DNA of 64,000 nucleotides from Macrothele yani (GCA_039090855.1 CM077034.1:14925219-14989218), one strand, 5' to 3'; shown: positions 11,771-23,332, numbered from the stretch's first letter. A program made the numbers and translations. Notes: generated by a model from the letters alone, not told the origin.

Positions 11771-13719
11771 ATAAGAAATTCCTGACCTTATACAAATAGG
11801 TTTATTTGAGTTTTTCTTCAATATATGTGCCATGTTAATAAATAAAATTGAATTGGGTAATACGTACTGTAGAAGCTCAAAGCATTGGACTCTGGTTAAC
11901 GTATCCTCATAAAACACAGGTCCCATGAGGCTGTTTTTGAAAATGGCGCACCAAACATTAATGGACCACCGGACCTGATGACGAACTGGTTGACCATGTG
12001 CAAGATTTTCCAGCGCCCAGAGATGGGTGTTCTGCCTATTGTAGACGCCATTACGCCTAAAACACGCCTTATCTGTGCAAAAAATGTCGGCAAGGAACTT
12101 TGGCTGGACCTCTAATTTGTTCATGACGAAGTTACACCAGTCGTAACATCGTTCAGCATCCCCTGGCTATAGTGCCTGCAACGGTGTTGGATGGAACAGA
12201 CGAGCACCTGATCGCAGCAGGATTTGCCATACGTGGCTTTTTGAGAGGCCACAATCGGTACTAACCTCTCTTGTGCTGCTATCAAGATTGTTGAGGACGT
12301 ATGCTAAGACATCCTCTGGTTGCACTTGACGGCCTGCAGCAGCTGGTCTACCGGATCGAGGTCGGTTGGTCACGCAGCCCATCTCCCTTAACCTATTAAC
12401 AGCATTGAGGATGGTCTTCCTGCCAAGGCTTTTTGAGTGGCTACACTTGGCACTAACCTCTCTTGTGCTGCTCTGAGGATTGTTGAGGACATATGCTAAG
12501 ACATCCTTCGGTTGCATTTGACGGCCTACAGCAGCTGGTCTACCGGATCGAGGTCGGTTGGTCACGCAGCCCGTCTCCCTTAACCTATTAACAGCATTGA
12601 GAATGGTCTTCCTGCCAAGGCTTTTTGAGAGGCTACACTTGGCACTAACCTCTCTTGTGCTGCTCTGAGGATTGTTGAGGACATATGCTAAGACATCCTC
12701 CAGTTGCATTTGACGGCCTACAGCAGCTGGTCTACCGGATCGAGGTCGGTTGGTCACGCAGCCCGTCTCCCTTAACCTATTAACAGCATTGAGAATGGTC
12801 TTCCTGCCAAGGCTTTTGAGAGGCTACACTTGGCACTAACCTCTCTTGTGCTGCTCTGAGGATTGTTGAGGACATATGCTAAGACATCCTCCGGTTGCAC
12901 TTGACGGCCTACAGCAGCTGGTCTACCGGATCGAGGTCGGTTGGTCATGCAGCACGTCTCCCTTAACCTATTAACAGCAATGAGGATGGTCTTCCTGCCA
13001 AGGCTTCTTGAGAGGCTACACTTTACACTAACCTCTCTTGTGCTGCTCTCAGGATTGTTGTGGACATATGCTAAGACATCCTCTGGTTGCACTTGACGGC
13101 CTGCAGCAGCTGGCCTACCGGATCAAGGTCGGTTGGTCACACAGCCCGTCTCCCTTAACCTATTAACAGCATTGAGGATAGTCTTCCTGCCAAGGCTTTT
13201 TGAGAGGCTACACTTGGCACTAACCTCTCTTGTGCTGCTCTGAGGATTGTTGAGGACATATGCTAAGACATCCTCCGGTTGCACTTGACGGCCTACAGCA
13301 GCTGGTCTACCGGATCGAGGTCGGTTGGTCATGCAGCACGTCTCCATTAACCTATTAACAGCATTGAGGATAGTCTTCCTGCCAAGGCTTTTTGAGAGGC
13401 TACACTTGGCACTAACCTCTCTTGTGCTGCTCTCAGGATTGTTGTGGACATATGCTAAGACATCCTCTGGTTGCACTTGACGGCCTGCAGCAGCTGGCCT
13501 ACCGGATCGAGGTCGGTTGGTCACGCAGCCCGTCTCCCTTAACCTATTAACAGCATTGAGGATGGTCTTCCATGACGGATGCGGTCCTGCGGAAGAACGT
13601 TCACGATATGGCCGTTCTGCCTTTCTCTTTCTTACATTGCAACAACATTCACCGTAGAGGGGCAACATCTCGCAATACTCATCGTTGGAATATTTCTCCA
13701 TGACTGCGGGATTTGACAT
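11771..13719 (-). pseudogene. Mariner-type transposase, N-terminal and catalytic block with 7 repeated modules
   Basis: Begins near MEKYSNDEYCEMLPLYGECC, the typical first helix region of this arthropod transposase group. A 64-residue module (HTH half plus TNRPRSGRP linker) then occurs seven times before the protein resumes (SKSHVWQILL) into the catalytic part (DIFCTDKACF, SINVWCAIF). Only one such module is expected. Interruptions: a CGA-to-TGA stop at about 13126, a one-base deletion near 12808, and a frame change near 12170. The rest of the protein is at 9703-10180, past the Tc1 insertion. Confidence 0.75.
12240..13570 (-). repeat. In-frame 192-bp (64-codon) tandem repeat inside transposase
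   Basis: The marker ACCTATTAAC falls at 12391, 12583, 12775, 12966, 13158, 13350 and 13542, so the spacing is 192 bp apart from one 191-bp unit. The unit is exactly 64 codons, so the amplification kept the transposase frame. Copies differ at a few sites (ETGCVTNRP against ETCCMTNRP), and the variants are shared between non-adjacent units, pointing to unequal exchange. Confidence 0.9.
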
Positions 13720-13905
13720 ACACCTCGGGAACTCTCTTTTATACCTGCCGAAAAGGTATTACATTTCGTACTTATTTGCATATCGCAGAAATTGTATGCG
13801 ACTCGCATACCAATCGTGGGTTGAGTTGTCTTGGGTAGTCCATGCGAGACGAATTGTCACGATCGCGACCGAGTCCACTCGTTTCTTACAGACAGTGACT
13901 ATAGC

Positions 13906-13985
13906 ATGGACACGACGAGGATCGAACCAAGGTCCCATCGCATGCGAAGAGGCACGCTACCACTGTGCCACGAGTCGGCGGGCTA
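13906..13985 (-). repeat. tRNA-like SINE head
   Basis: On the minus strand a box A (TGGCACAGTGGTAGC) and box B (GGTTCGATCC) are spaced as in a tRNA. The cloverleaf is imperfect and there is no independent tRNA context. Probably a tRNA-derived SINE inside the mariner-type element. Confidence 0.5.
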
Positions 13986-14654
13986 GTGCTTTTCGGAAGG
14001 CGAAATTATCTCCTTTCTGACGCGTTTCGTGACATAACAGTGTTCGACATTGCGAGCAAACAAACGGACGTTGTACGCCTTCTATTCTTAGCATTCATGT
14101 GCGCAAGGTGTCTTTTCGTACTAAATCGATGCTGCTCTGCAACTTTGTAATTGACTGTTTTCCCGTATCTCGTATAGTTTTCGAGATCGGCACGCTAACT
14201 CCTGACTTTGCCACTAGGAGGCACTGTAAGCGGTCTCATCGAATAGTGCATAGCCACTTTACTATACCTAGACACCATTTTTATGGCTATAGCTGTCGGC
14301 GTTCGAAAGTAATGGGGCTGAGAAACGACTTTACTGAGCACCCTGTATAAAATAAATGAGGCATTGCTGTGAGCCTTTTGTATATTCTCACAAGCAAATT
14401 TAGAGCAGGTAACTGTGGAAATTTTGATTTGTTTTCATGATACTCCTGCAGTTTCAGCTGTACGCATTTTTGAATTATGTGGCTTTTGGTAGCAGTAATC
14501 ATGTTAGTACCAAAGTGGAACAATTTATACACTATCTACCAACAAGTAATTGGACACCCCTGCGATCGACGATATCTGCGGTCCTGACACACGTGACGGC
14601 CGTCGCCGTTAAATATCGTGTGGGGAAAGAACAACGCAACCAGTCGCATGCAAG

Positions 14655-15697
14655 ATGCCACGCAGTTCGGAGCTCTCTGATTTCGAGAAATTTGTAATCG
14701 TCGAGCATCACAGAAATGGCCGATCCATACGTGACATATCCAGCGAGTTGAAGTACCCAAAATCGACAGTGGCCTACGTGATTGGCAAATGGAAGATGAG
14801 AGGTGACTGTCGGAATGTGCCCCGACCCGGCAGACCCACAAAACTGGGAGTTAGAGACCGACGGGTGCTGGCCAGAGAAATTCGGAAGAACCACGCGCCA
14901 AATCGATGGGCCACATCCGCGAGGAGTTTCAACGGGCACCTGGGAGTGTTCTTTCGATTAATACCATCCGCAAGGAAGCCCATCTGCTCGGTTATCATGG
15001 ACGTGCTGCCGCCCTCAAGCCTTTGATCACCAAGTCCAATAGCGCTGCTCGGCTAACGTGGTGCAAAGAACGTCGACAGTGGACCGTTGAACAGTGGAAA
15101 CAGGTTCTCTGGAGCAACGAATCAAGGTTCACCCTCTACCGTTCGGATGGCAGGGTCTGGGATTGGCGTCTGCCTGGAGAACGCCTCCTGCCGGAATGTA
15201 TTGTGCCAACTGTGAAGTTCGACGGCGGTGGAATTATGCTATGGGGGTGTTTCTCCTGGTATGGCACGGGACCCTTGGTCGCAATTCCTGGTAGACTCAA
15301 CGCCGAGACCTACTGCACCATTTTGGATGACCATGCACTTCCTACGTTGTGGCAGTTTTACGGGGTGGACCCATGTTACTTTCAGGATGACAATGCCACC
15401 TGTCATGTTGCGAGGTCCACCATGGCTTGGTATGGTGACAATGGGGTTAATCGAATGGACTGGCCTGCGTAGAGCCCGGACCTTAACCCTATCGAGCACC
15501 TCTGGGATGAATTGGAGCGTCGACTTAAGGGGTGCCTCTACCGTCCAAGATCGGTGAAGGAACTGACCTGTCTTCTGCAAGCCGAGTGGAAGACAATACC
15601 GCTAGGCGTCGTACAACGCCTGGTTGAGAGTATGTCCCGGAGGGTCGCAGCTGCAATCGCCGCTCGTGGAGGCCCACCAGCTATTGAAAGTGAATAA
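14655..15697 (+). pseudogene. Tc1 family B transposase, copy 1
   Basis: Starts MPRSSELSDFEKFVIVEHHR. The bipartite helix-turn-helix includes RSIRDISSELKYPKSTVAYV and the RPGRP linker. A frameshift near 14895 moves the frame to [14 protein letters not shown]. The first catalytic position reads SNESRF, where the other copy has SDESRF, so the Asp is replaced by Asn. FQDDNATCH and DLNPIEHLWDEL keep the second Asp and the Glu. A TAG stop sits in WPA*SPDL near 15471. It ends AIESE at 15697. Confidence 0.82.
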
Positions 15698-16280
15698 ACT
15701 GGCAAAGACGAAGGGGCCTCTGGATCGTGCTCGCGTACCCAAGAGCGCGACAGGGGCTCATCGAGATGGTCAAGCACCTCCAAGAGGAACAGGTGGTCTA
15801 CCTAATTGAATGGTGACCGAAGAAGAAAGAAGACAGAAGAGGGATGAAGAACGAGAAGAGGAACTGATGACTCGAGCCCAGAGTCATCACCACAGAACTG
15901 ACCCTAGTCCTGTGGCAATGTAAATATTTTTTCAATGTTTTTCAGTGTGAGAGGGCTCATTGAGCAAAAGATTTGTTTCCCACATGGAGATGGGTTCCTC
16001 AGTGTAAATAAATGTGCATGTATCTATCTGTTTGAATAAAGGGCGGACGCCCCAATCAGTTCGCGCCAGCAATTGATTCTCCCAGTCAGGGGTAGAGAAT
16101 TTTTCTAGCCCCTGCCCAAATGACACGCACACCCGGGTCATGACAGAGAGGTGAGAAGTGCCGGCCCACGGGGGTAGCAGCAAGCTGCAGGTCTGCGGAC
16201 CGATTCTGCCCGGATGGGGGAATGTCGAATCCTGGCAGGATTACTCGCAACGCCGTTGCTATTAATTTCGAGAGAGTTCG
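15698..16280. other. Unassigned segment inside the Tc1 copy
   Basis: No gene is recognised. It is purine-rich around 15810-15880 and moderately GC-rich after 16030. It is absent from the other family B copy, so it was inserted together with, or before, the minisatellite. Confidence 0.4.
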
Positions 16281-17540
16281 CTTAACCCTGTGGAGTCCGC
16301 AATTGGACGGTACAGGTTAATGGTCATCAGCTGGTCTTTACTTAACCCTGTGGAGTCCGCAATTGGACGGTACAGGTTAATGGTCATCAGCTGGTCTTTA
16401 CTTAACCCTGTGGAGTCCGCAATTGGACGGTACAGGTTAATGGTCATCAGCTGGTCTTTACTTAACCCTGTGGAGTCCGCAATTGGACGGTACAGGTTAA
16501 TGGTCATCAGCTGGTCTTTACTTAACCCTGTGGAGTCCGCAATTGGACGGTACAGGTTAATGGTCATCAGCTGGTCTTTACTTAACCCTGTGGAGTCCGC
16601 AATTGGACGGTACAGGTTAATGGTCATCAGCTGGTCTTTACTTAACCCTGTGGAGTCCGCAATTGGACGGTACAGGTTAATGGTCATCAGCTGGTCTTTA
16701 CTTAACCCTGTGGAGTCCGCAATTGGACGGTACAGGTTAATGGTCATCAGCTGGTCTTTACTTAACCCTGTGGAGTCCGCAATTGGACGGTACAGGTTAA
16801 TGGTCATCAGCTGGTCTTTACTTAACCCTGTGGAGTCCGCAATTGGACGGTACAGGTTAATGGTCATCAGCTGGTCTTTACTTAACCCTGTGGAGTCCGC
16901 AATTGGACGGTACAGGTTAATGGTCATCAGCTGGTCTTTACTTAACCCTGTAGAGTCCGCAGTTGGACGGTACAGGTTAATGGTCATCGCCTGGTCTTTA
17001 CTTAACCCTGTAGAGTCCGCAGTTGGACGGTACAGGTTAATGGTCATCAGCTGGTCTTTATTTAACCCTGTGGAGTCCGCAATTGGACGGTACAGGTTAA
17101 TGGTCATCAGCTGGTCTTTACTTAACCCTGTGGAGTCCGCAATTGGACGGTACAGGTTAATGGTCATCAGCTGGTCTTTACTTAACCCTGTGGAGTCCGC
17201 AGTTGGACGGTACAGGTTAATGGTCATCAGCTGGTCTTTACTTAATCCTGTAGAGTCCGCAGTTGGACGGTACAGGTTAATGGTCATCGCCTGGTCTTTA
17301 CTTAACCCTGTGGAGTCCGCAATTGGACGGTACAGGTTAATGGTCATCAGCTGGTCTTTACTTAACCCTGTGGAGTCCGCAATTGGACGGTACAGGTTAA
17401 TGGTCATCAGCTGGTCTTTACTTAACCCTGTGGAGTCTGCAATTGGACGGTACAGGTTAATGGTCATCAGCTGGTCTTTACTTAACCCTGTGGAGTCTGC
17501 AATTGGACGGTACAGGTTAATGGTCATCAGCTGGTCTTTA
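16281..17540. repeat. 60-bp minisatellite, 21 exact-length copies
   Basis: Twenty-one 60-bp units, each starting CTTAACCCTGTGGAGTCCGC. The unit length is a multiple of three and has no stop in some frames, so 421-residue open frames appear on both strands; these are by-products. Variant units (TAGAGTCCGCAGTTGG with CATCGCC) recur about 300 bp apart (16950-17010 and 17250-17310), suggesting a five-unit block duplication. The last unit abuts the Tc1 terminal repeat. Confidence 0.95.
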
Positions 17541-17559
17541 CTTGTTGGTAGATAGTGTA

Positions 17560-18540
17560 TTTGTTTTGAACTTGCCCGAACGTTTCACCAATTTGAGTCT
17601 GAAATAGAAATGGGTAGGTAATGTAGGCTCAAAACAATTACGAATTTTATAAATTCAGCAGCGTGTTCTCACACATTGGCAACAAGTTACGATGAACAAT
17701 TATAAATATTTGTTACGGAAAAATGCGATTCAGCAATAACAACATGCATTGCAGTAGCCTTGGAAGCCACCAGCTTTCCCGCACTTTAATGGCTGCCGCT
17801 CGCGTTAGTAGGTTACAAGCAAAGTGGTTCCGCCCGATTAACATCATATTTGTTTGGAACTTTCATGAATGTTTCATGGCAGCACCTTCCAGATATCTTA
17901 TTGTAAACTCCTTGGGTATAACTGACTGCCACATACCATCATATTCATTTGTGTTTAACATGCATTCTAATATGCGGAATTACCCAACCGCCTCATTTTA
18001 TAATACAAAATTTTTAACCAAACTTGTGGTTGAAAATTTTATAATTTATTTAACAATAATTTTATTTATTATAATTAAGAATTGGACAATTAAGCCAGAG
18101 CATTATGCTCCTCTTAAATAAATATTTTCACATGAGAAATTGCGCAGACAGCAAAGCATGGGCATAATGAACCCTTTAAGGGTGGAAAGCATTCAAATAA
18201 AGAAGAAAGTAGGTCTTACCTTTCTTAAAAGGATTTGGGAACAGTGAATTACTAAAAAAATATATATTAAAATTCTTTAAATTCTACATAGCAGGTCATC
18301 GATGTGCCTAAGTAATGTATCCTGAAATGATAAACTTCTTCATTGATGCAAATGTTCGACTGGTTGTTGTCAGGGAAATTTCTCGAGCGGTCCACCGGTA
18401 AATGGGAAATTCGTTATGTTAATAAAAAGAAGATATAAAATTATCCTTCGTTGGTCATCGTCCAAGAATAAAGAATGAATCAAACAGGTGGAACATGTCT
18501 TAACTTGAAGAAAGGAGCGAGAACATCTTGATCGAACCAT
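17560..18540. other. AT-rich intron, nothing assigned
   Basis: A 132-codon open frame at 17723-18121 has no recognisable domain and unlikely composition. Positions 18399-18440 match one arm of the hairpin at 20247-20306, and 18486-18505 (GGTGGAACATGTCTTAACTT) recurs at 20219, so this is the left flank of the satellite that follows. Confidence 0.5.
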
Positions 18541-20218
18541 TTTTACCACCAGGTAGAACATGACCACCATAAACGGATGGTCACAACTCGGTCAACACCA
18601 CGAAAATGGTATAATTTAAGCAGACTGACCACCATAAACGGATGAGCACAACTCTGTCAATACCATATGACCACCATAAACGGATGGGCACAACTCGGTC
18701 AACACCACCAAAATGTATAATTTAAGCAGACTGACCACCATAAACGGATGAGCACAACTCGGTCAATACCATATGACCACCATAAACGGATGGGCACAAC
18801 TCGGTCAACACCACCAAAATGTATTTAAATTATACATTTTGACTGACCACCATAAACGGATGAGCACAACTCGGTCAATACCATATGACCACCATAAACG
18901 AATGGGCACAACTCGGTCAGCACCACCAAAATGTATAATTTAAGCAGACTGACCACCATAAACGGATGAGCACAACTCGGTCAATACCATATGACCACCA
19001 TAAACAGATGGGCACAACTCGGTCAACACCACCAAAATGTATAATTTAAGCAGACTGACCACCATAAACGGATGGGCACAACTCGGTCAATACCACCAAA
19101 ATGTATGATTTAAGCGGACTGACCACCATAAACGGATGAGCAGAACTCGGCCGCCCCGGTGGTGCAGTGGTCTAAGGCGCTGGCCTCTGATCATTCGTCC
19201 GTAAGGGGTCCAGGTTCGAATCCCGGTCAGGCATGGATATTGTGTTTGTCTTACGGCACTGGCTCTCTCCCTTCCCTGGAACCAGTGACCCCAAATTAGG
19301 AATGGGCGACTGCTTATAGCCCATTGAGTTGTTCACGGTGGTCGTTAAACCTCCAATCAATCAATGAATGGATGTTGTGCTTGTCTTACGGCACTGGCTC
19401 TCTCCCTTCCCTGGAACCAGTGACCCTAAATTAGGGACGGGCGACTGCTTATAGCCCATTGAGTTGCTCACGGTGGTCGTTAAACCTCCAATCAATCAAT
19501 GAATGGATGTTGTGTTTGTCTTACGGCACTGGCTCTCTCCTTCCCTGGAACCAGTGACCCTAAATTAGGGACGGGCGACTGCTTATAGCCCATTGAGTTG
19601 CTCACGGTGGTCGTTAAACCTCCAATCAATCAATGAATGGATGTTGTGTTTGTCTTACGGCACTGGCTCTCTCCCTTCCCTGAAACCACTGACCGTAAAT
19701 TAGGGACGGGCGACTGCTTATAGCCCATTGAGTTGCTCACGGTGGTCGTTAAACCTCCAATCAATCAATGAATGGATGTTGTGTTTGTCTTACGGCACTG
19801 GCTCTCTCCCTTCCCTGGAACCACTGACCGTAAATTAGGGACGGGCGACTGCTTATAGCCCATTGAGTTGCTCACAGTGGTCGTTAAACCTCCAATCAAT
19901 CAATGAATGGATGTTGTGTTTGTCTTACGGCACTGGCTCTCTCCCTTCCCTGAAACCACTGACCGTAAATTAGGGACGGGCGACTGCTTATAGCCCATTG
20001 AGTTGCTCACGGTGGTCGTTAAACCTCCAATCAACAAAAAAAAAATGCACAACTCAATCAATACCACCAAAATGTATGATTTAAGCGAACTGACCACCAT
20101 GAATGGATGAGCACAACTCGGTTAATACGATATGACCACCATAAACTGATGGGCACAACTCAGTCAATACCATATGACCACCATAAACGGATGGGCACAA
20201 CTCGGTCAATACCATCAG
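18541..20218. repeat. GACCACCATAAACGG satellite split by a SINE
   Basis: Short tandem units with TGACCACCATAAACGGATGRG, then GCACAACTCGGTCAA and, in alternate units, CACCAAAATGTATAATTTAAGC. The array runs 18560-19149 and resumes 20046-20218 after a SINE. At 18816-18840 one unit holds an inverted copy of its own AATGTATAATTTAA segment. Confidence 0.85.
19150..20045 (+). mobile_element. tRNA-derived SINE (family S1) with six body copies
   Basis: The tRNA-like head 19150-19233 has box A (TGGTGCAGTGG) and box B (GGTTCGAATCC). A body of about 135 bp containing CGGCACTGGCTCTCTC follows, repeated six times (19254, 19388, 19526, 19660, 19794, 19928). It ends in an A-run at about 20036. Flanking GCASAACTC at 19139 and 20046 looks like the target duplication. 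The relative at 50897-51270 has two body copies. Confidence 0.8.
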
Positions 20219-20246
20219 GTGGAACATGTCTTAACTGAAATGGGAA

Positions 20247-20306
20247 ATTCGTTATGTTAATAAAAAGAAGATATAAAATTATCTTCTTTTTATTAACATA
20301 ACGAAT
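20247..20306. repeat. Perfect hairpin, 27-bp arms
   Basis: Arms 20247-20273 and 20280-20306 are perfectly complementary around TAAAAT. One arm also occurs alone at about 18399, so this is a local inverted duplication. Positions 20310-20690 hold no gene I can support. Confidence 0.9.
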
Positions 20307-20694
20307 GCTAGATTATGGGAGAAAACTGATAAACTATACCATCAGTGTTATTTATTAGTCATATAATTTTATTATTAATCACTTTCGTAAGGAAAAATAA
20401 AAAAATTCAAGCGATTATGGAGAAAATGTGTGTTTTAATTCTATAATTCAGCACATCCACCCACCACCAGGAGCGGCTAATCGCTGTTGTCCTCTGTAAA
20501 AGCGCCACGTGGTGAGCTTTCCAGCATAAGTGCTTCCTCGTTATGGAGGCAGAAATAGCAGGCTTCTTTCGCGATCTCCGTAGGCTACTGTATGAATATG
20601 TCATCGTGAAGAAGGAACCAGTGCCCCTTTTTTACGCTTTCCAACCGTAGGTTGAAGGAGCGTGTGTGCTCCAGCTTTGTCCGTCTGCACACTA

Positions 20695-21430
20695 ACCGAC
20701 ATAAATATGGTTCGATTTCGATCAAATTTTAGTATGTGGTGGGGACAAACCCTATTGAAAATGGGCGAATGGGGTCAAAAGTCAGGACATAGGAAAGGGA
20801 TCCATTCCATCGCCCTTATGCGTCATAACTTGCATAAAAATGGCTCGATTTCGATGAAATTTTAGTATGTGGTAGGGGACCACTGGGGACGAACCCTATT
20901 AAAAATGGACGAAATGGGGTCAAAAGTCAGGACATAGGAAAGGGATCCATTCCATCGCCCTTATGCGTCATAACTTGCATAAAAATGGCTCGATTTCGAT
21001 GAAATTTTAGTATGTGGTAGGGGACCACTGGGGACGAACCCTATTGAAAATGGACGAAATGGGGTCAAAAGTCAGGACATAGGAAAGGGATCCATTCCAT
21101 CGCCCTTATGCGTCATAACTTGCATAAAAATGGCTCGATTTCGATGAAATTTTAGTATGTGGTAGGGGACCACTGGGGACGAACCCTATTGAAAATGGAC
21201 GAAATGGGGTCAAAAGTCAGGACATAAGAAAGGGATCCATTCCATCGCCCTTATGCGTCATAACTTGCATAAAAATGGCTCGATTTCGATGAAATTTTAG
21301 TATGTGGTAGGGGACCACTGGGGACGAACCCTATTGAAAATGGACGAAATGGGGTCAAAGGTCAGGGCATGGGAGTGGGATCCATTCCATTGCCCTTATG
21401 TGTCATAACTTACGTAAAAATGCTTCGATT
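20695..21430. repeat. 145-bp tandem repeat, ~5 copies
   Basis: The marker GGGATCCATTCCATCGCCCTT repeats near 20798, 20942, 21087, 21232 and, diverged, 21377. Inner units are almost identical; the outer ones are diverged, the usual picture for an array evolving from its centre. Confidence 0.9.
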
Positions 21431-21626
21431 GCGACAAACCTTTATCATGTTGTTCCGGAGGTATACTGAACCGGTTCTGTTGAATATGTCGCAGTGCTGT
21501 TTTAACTCTTTCTTAAATTACTAAAATAGGTTTAAATCAGAAGATTGCAAGGTTCTTTGAGCACTGTAAGCATCAATAGAGTAGTAATAGATCTTTTAAC
21601 AGAAGAGAGTTGAGGTTTCATAAATG

Positions 21627-21655
21627 TAGCAACCTCCTCCTGGTTGCTACATTTT
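21627..21655. repeat. Short stem-loop
   Basis: ATGTAGCAACC pairs with GGTTGCTACAT around a 7-base loop. Flanking sequence 21440-21690 shows no gene. Confidence 0.6.
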
Positions 21656-21757
21656 TGTAACTGATTATATTGCTTGTATTTTGAACTGTAATATGTATTA
21701 TAAATATTTAACGGGAATTATCGAGGATAAATTTATTAGGTACATTACCTCTCAAAT

Positions 21758-21786
21758 TTTCGATCTAAACACTGGATCTTCGTCAG
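21758..21786 (-). ncRNA. Hammerhead-ribozyme-like motif in PLE-1
   Basis: On the minus strand: CTGACGA, a 4-bp stem GATC/GATC with a 9-base loop, then GAAA. Penelope-like elements are known to carry minimal hammerhead ribozymes in their terminal repeats, with an extra A before stem II as here. The stem sequence differs from the motif at 54723 (GACC/GGTC) while its pairing is kept. Confidence 0.5.
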
Positions 21787-21853
21787 GAGTTCTTGCTTCC
21801 TTCTACTTCCACAGGTCTGGCGACCAAGCCTGATGAATTTTCCATCCAGCATG

Positions 21854-22995
21854 TTAATTGATGTTGCCACCTTGTGTCTTGTAAATTTCCAGGGATTCCT
21901 CTAATTTCTGGATTATTGCATGGGATTGATGTTTGATCACTTTTAAGGAGTCCCAGTCCATTTTGTGGCCAGTTTGTTGTATGTGCCTGTCTAATCCTGT
22001 TTTATTTGAGATGTTCTTTATTGCTGCTTTGTGTTCTTTAATTCTGGTGGTTAACCTTTTTCCTGTTTCTCCTATATATGGTAATCCACAAGAACAAACT
22101 ATTTTATAAATGACTCCTTCCTGGAGTGAAGTATTTTCTTCTTTTTGTTTTAGGGATGGTAAGTATTTTTTAATTTTGTTATTCAAACCTGGAGCTAACC
22201 TAATCTTATATTTAGTGCTGATTTTCTTCAGTTTTTCAAACAGTCCCTTGTGGTAAGTGACTTTTCTTGTGAATAAATATTCAATTTTCTCCTTATTTTT
22301 GTCTGTAGTGCCTGTTCTGTTCCTAGTAGGATTTTCGCCCAGTAGTTCACGAATTTCTTTTGAAGGGTAATCATTTTCTAATAAGATTGGTTTTAACTTA
22401 TTTTTATGTTTTTTTCTTAGCTTCTGAAGTTGAATTCAGCTTTTCAACTTTCTCTTTAAATTGTAAAGCTACATTTTTATTTATATAATTAGGGTGATCT
22501 GATTTATAATTTGAAATTTTTCCTGTATTTGTAGGCTTCTTGTATAATTCTGTGGTAATATATTTTTCTTCCCACTTCAAAGTAATATCTAGGTAATTTA
22601 GCTTATTTTCGTTTTGCTCTTCTGAAGTGAATTTTAGGGATCCATCTTGGGCATTAAAACCTTCTAGGATTTTTGATGGGTATCCACTCGAATCTTGATC
22701 TATGATGAAAAGGATATCATCCGTGTATCTAATATACATGCAGAAAATTGAAGGTTTCAATTGGAAGGGCTCTTCTATTTTACTTACGTAATAATTTGCT
22801 AGGAGAGGTGCTAATGCCGAACCCATTGCTAGCCCACTTCTTTGCTTATAGAAGCAGCCTTGGAATTGAAAAAAAAAATGGTTGTTTAGAGCAAACACTG
22901 TAAGTTCAAGAAGGCCTACTGCTTCTACTTTATTGTATTCATGAAACACTACTAGGTCAGATAGGCCATCTGCTATGTAATCTATGAGTTTTGAG
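21854..22995 (-). pseudogene. Penelope-like RT + GIY-YIG endonuclease
   Basis: The reverse transcriptase part reads RSGLAMGSALAPLLANYY, YIRYTDDILFI (catalytic TDD box) and NKLNYLDITLKW. The C-terminal GIY-YIG domain reads VIYKIVCSCGLPYIGETGKR with the downstream Arg/His (TRIKEH) and Glu (LEESLEIYK). The frame moves once, at an A-run near 22410, between the two listed open frames; the linker continues cleanly in the shifted frame. The N-terminal fingers are missing. Confidence 0.85.
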
Positions 22996-23126
22996 AGGTA
23001 ATGTACCTAAATAATTTATCCTCGATAATTCTCGTTAAATATTTATAATACTGAAAGTAATAAGAGGAAGTCATTGATTACTGTCATATGTGGCAACTGA
23101 AAAATGAAATGAAATTAGGCCTCTCT

Positions 23127-23160
23127 CCACTGGAGTACAGTAGTATCTGTACTCCAGTGG
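23127..23160. repeat. Perfect hairpin, 14-bp arms
   Basis: CCACTGGAGTACAG pairs with CTGTACTCCAGTGG around TAGTAT. Another local inverted duplication. Confidence 0.8.
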
Positions 23161-23332
23161 AGCAACTGACTGCAAGTGTCTGTACTTCGGTGGAATGAGA
23201 ATGCAAATGGTGTCTTACCCCATTGGAGTGACTGTTAAAAAAATAAAATATCCACGCCATTTCAAAATGTGGTGTGACGTACCTGCCAGCAGGACGCACA
23301 CGACATAAAGGCAGATAGGAATCAGAATACAT

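Larger units (their letters stand above)
7333..14345 (-). mobile_element. Mariner-type DNA transposon with 330-bp TIRs and nested insertions
   Basis: The ends 7333-7665 and 14013-14345 are inverted repeats of about 330 bp. Both start GGGTGC and contain TTCGAACGCCGACAGCTATA, with a TA at the right border. The element's own transposase runs on the minus strand in two blocks (13719-11771 and 10180-9703). A pogo element (7675-9677) sits at the inner edge of the left repeat and a Tc1 element (10202-11767) splits the transposase. Removing both leaves about 3.4 kb. The order of events is therefore mariner first, then pogo and Tc1. Confidence 0.8.
14530..17557 (+). mobile_element. Tc1-like transposon family B, copy 1, expanded by a minisatellite
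   Basis: The left end CACTATCTACCAACAAGTAA starts at 14530 and the right end TTGTTGGTAGATAGTG stops at 17557, with TA on both sides. The family's normal size is about 1.2 kb (see 47937-49122); this copy is 3.0 kb because about 1.8 kb, including a 60-bp minisatellite, lies between the transposase stop and the right end. Only about the last 17 bp of the right repeat remain. Confidence 0.8.
21694..23050 (-). mobile_element. Penelope-like element 1 with inverted terminal repeats
   Basis: The ends 21694-21757 and 22993-23050 are inverted copies of about 60 bp (both contain TTATCGAGGATAAA and ACATTACCTCTCAAA). Such inverted pseudo-LTRs are typical of Penelope-like elements. The copy is truncated at the 5' side: the reverse transcriptase starts mid-domain, next to the right repeat. 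Confidence 0.85.

Noticed and set aside
16281..17540. CRISPR-like regular array
   Set aside because: Repeats are contiguous with no unique spacers, and the genome is eukaryotic with spliced exons.
16262..17555. Two 421-codon open frames on opposite strands
   Set aside because: They are produced by a 60-bp unit that is a multiple of three and lacks stops; they show identical 20-residue repeats with no start context or domain.
17723..18121. 132-codon open frame in intron 1
   Set aside because: AT-rich, no domain, no splice or promoter context, and it ends in low-complexity Ile/Leu/Phe residues from A/T runs.
20550..20640. Possible small exon starting MEAEIAGFFRDLRR
   Set aside because: Short, no convincing splice sites, not part of TANC, and the frame does not extend.
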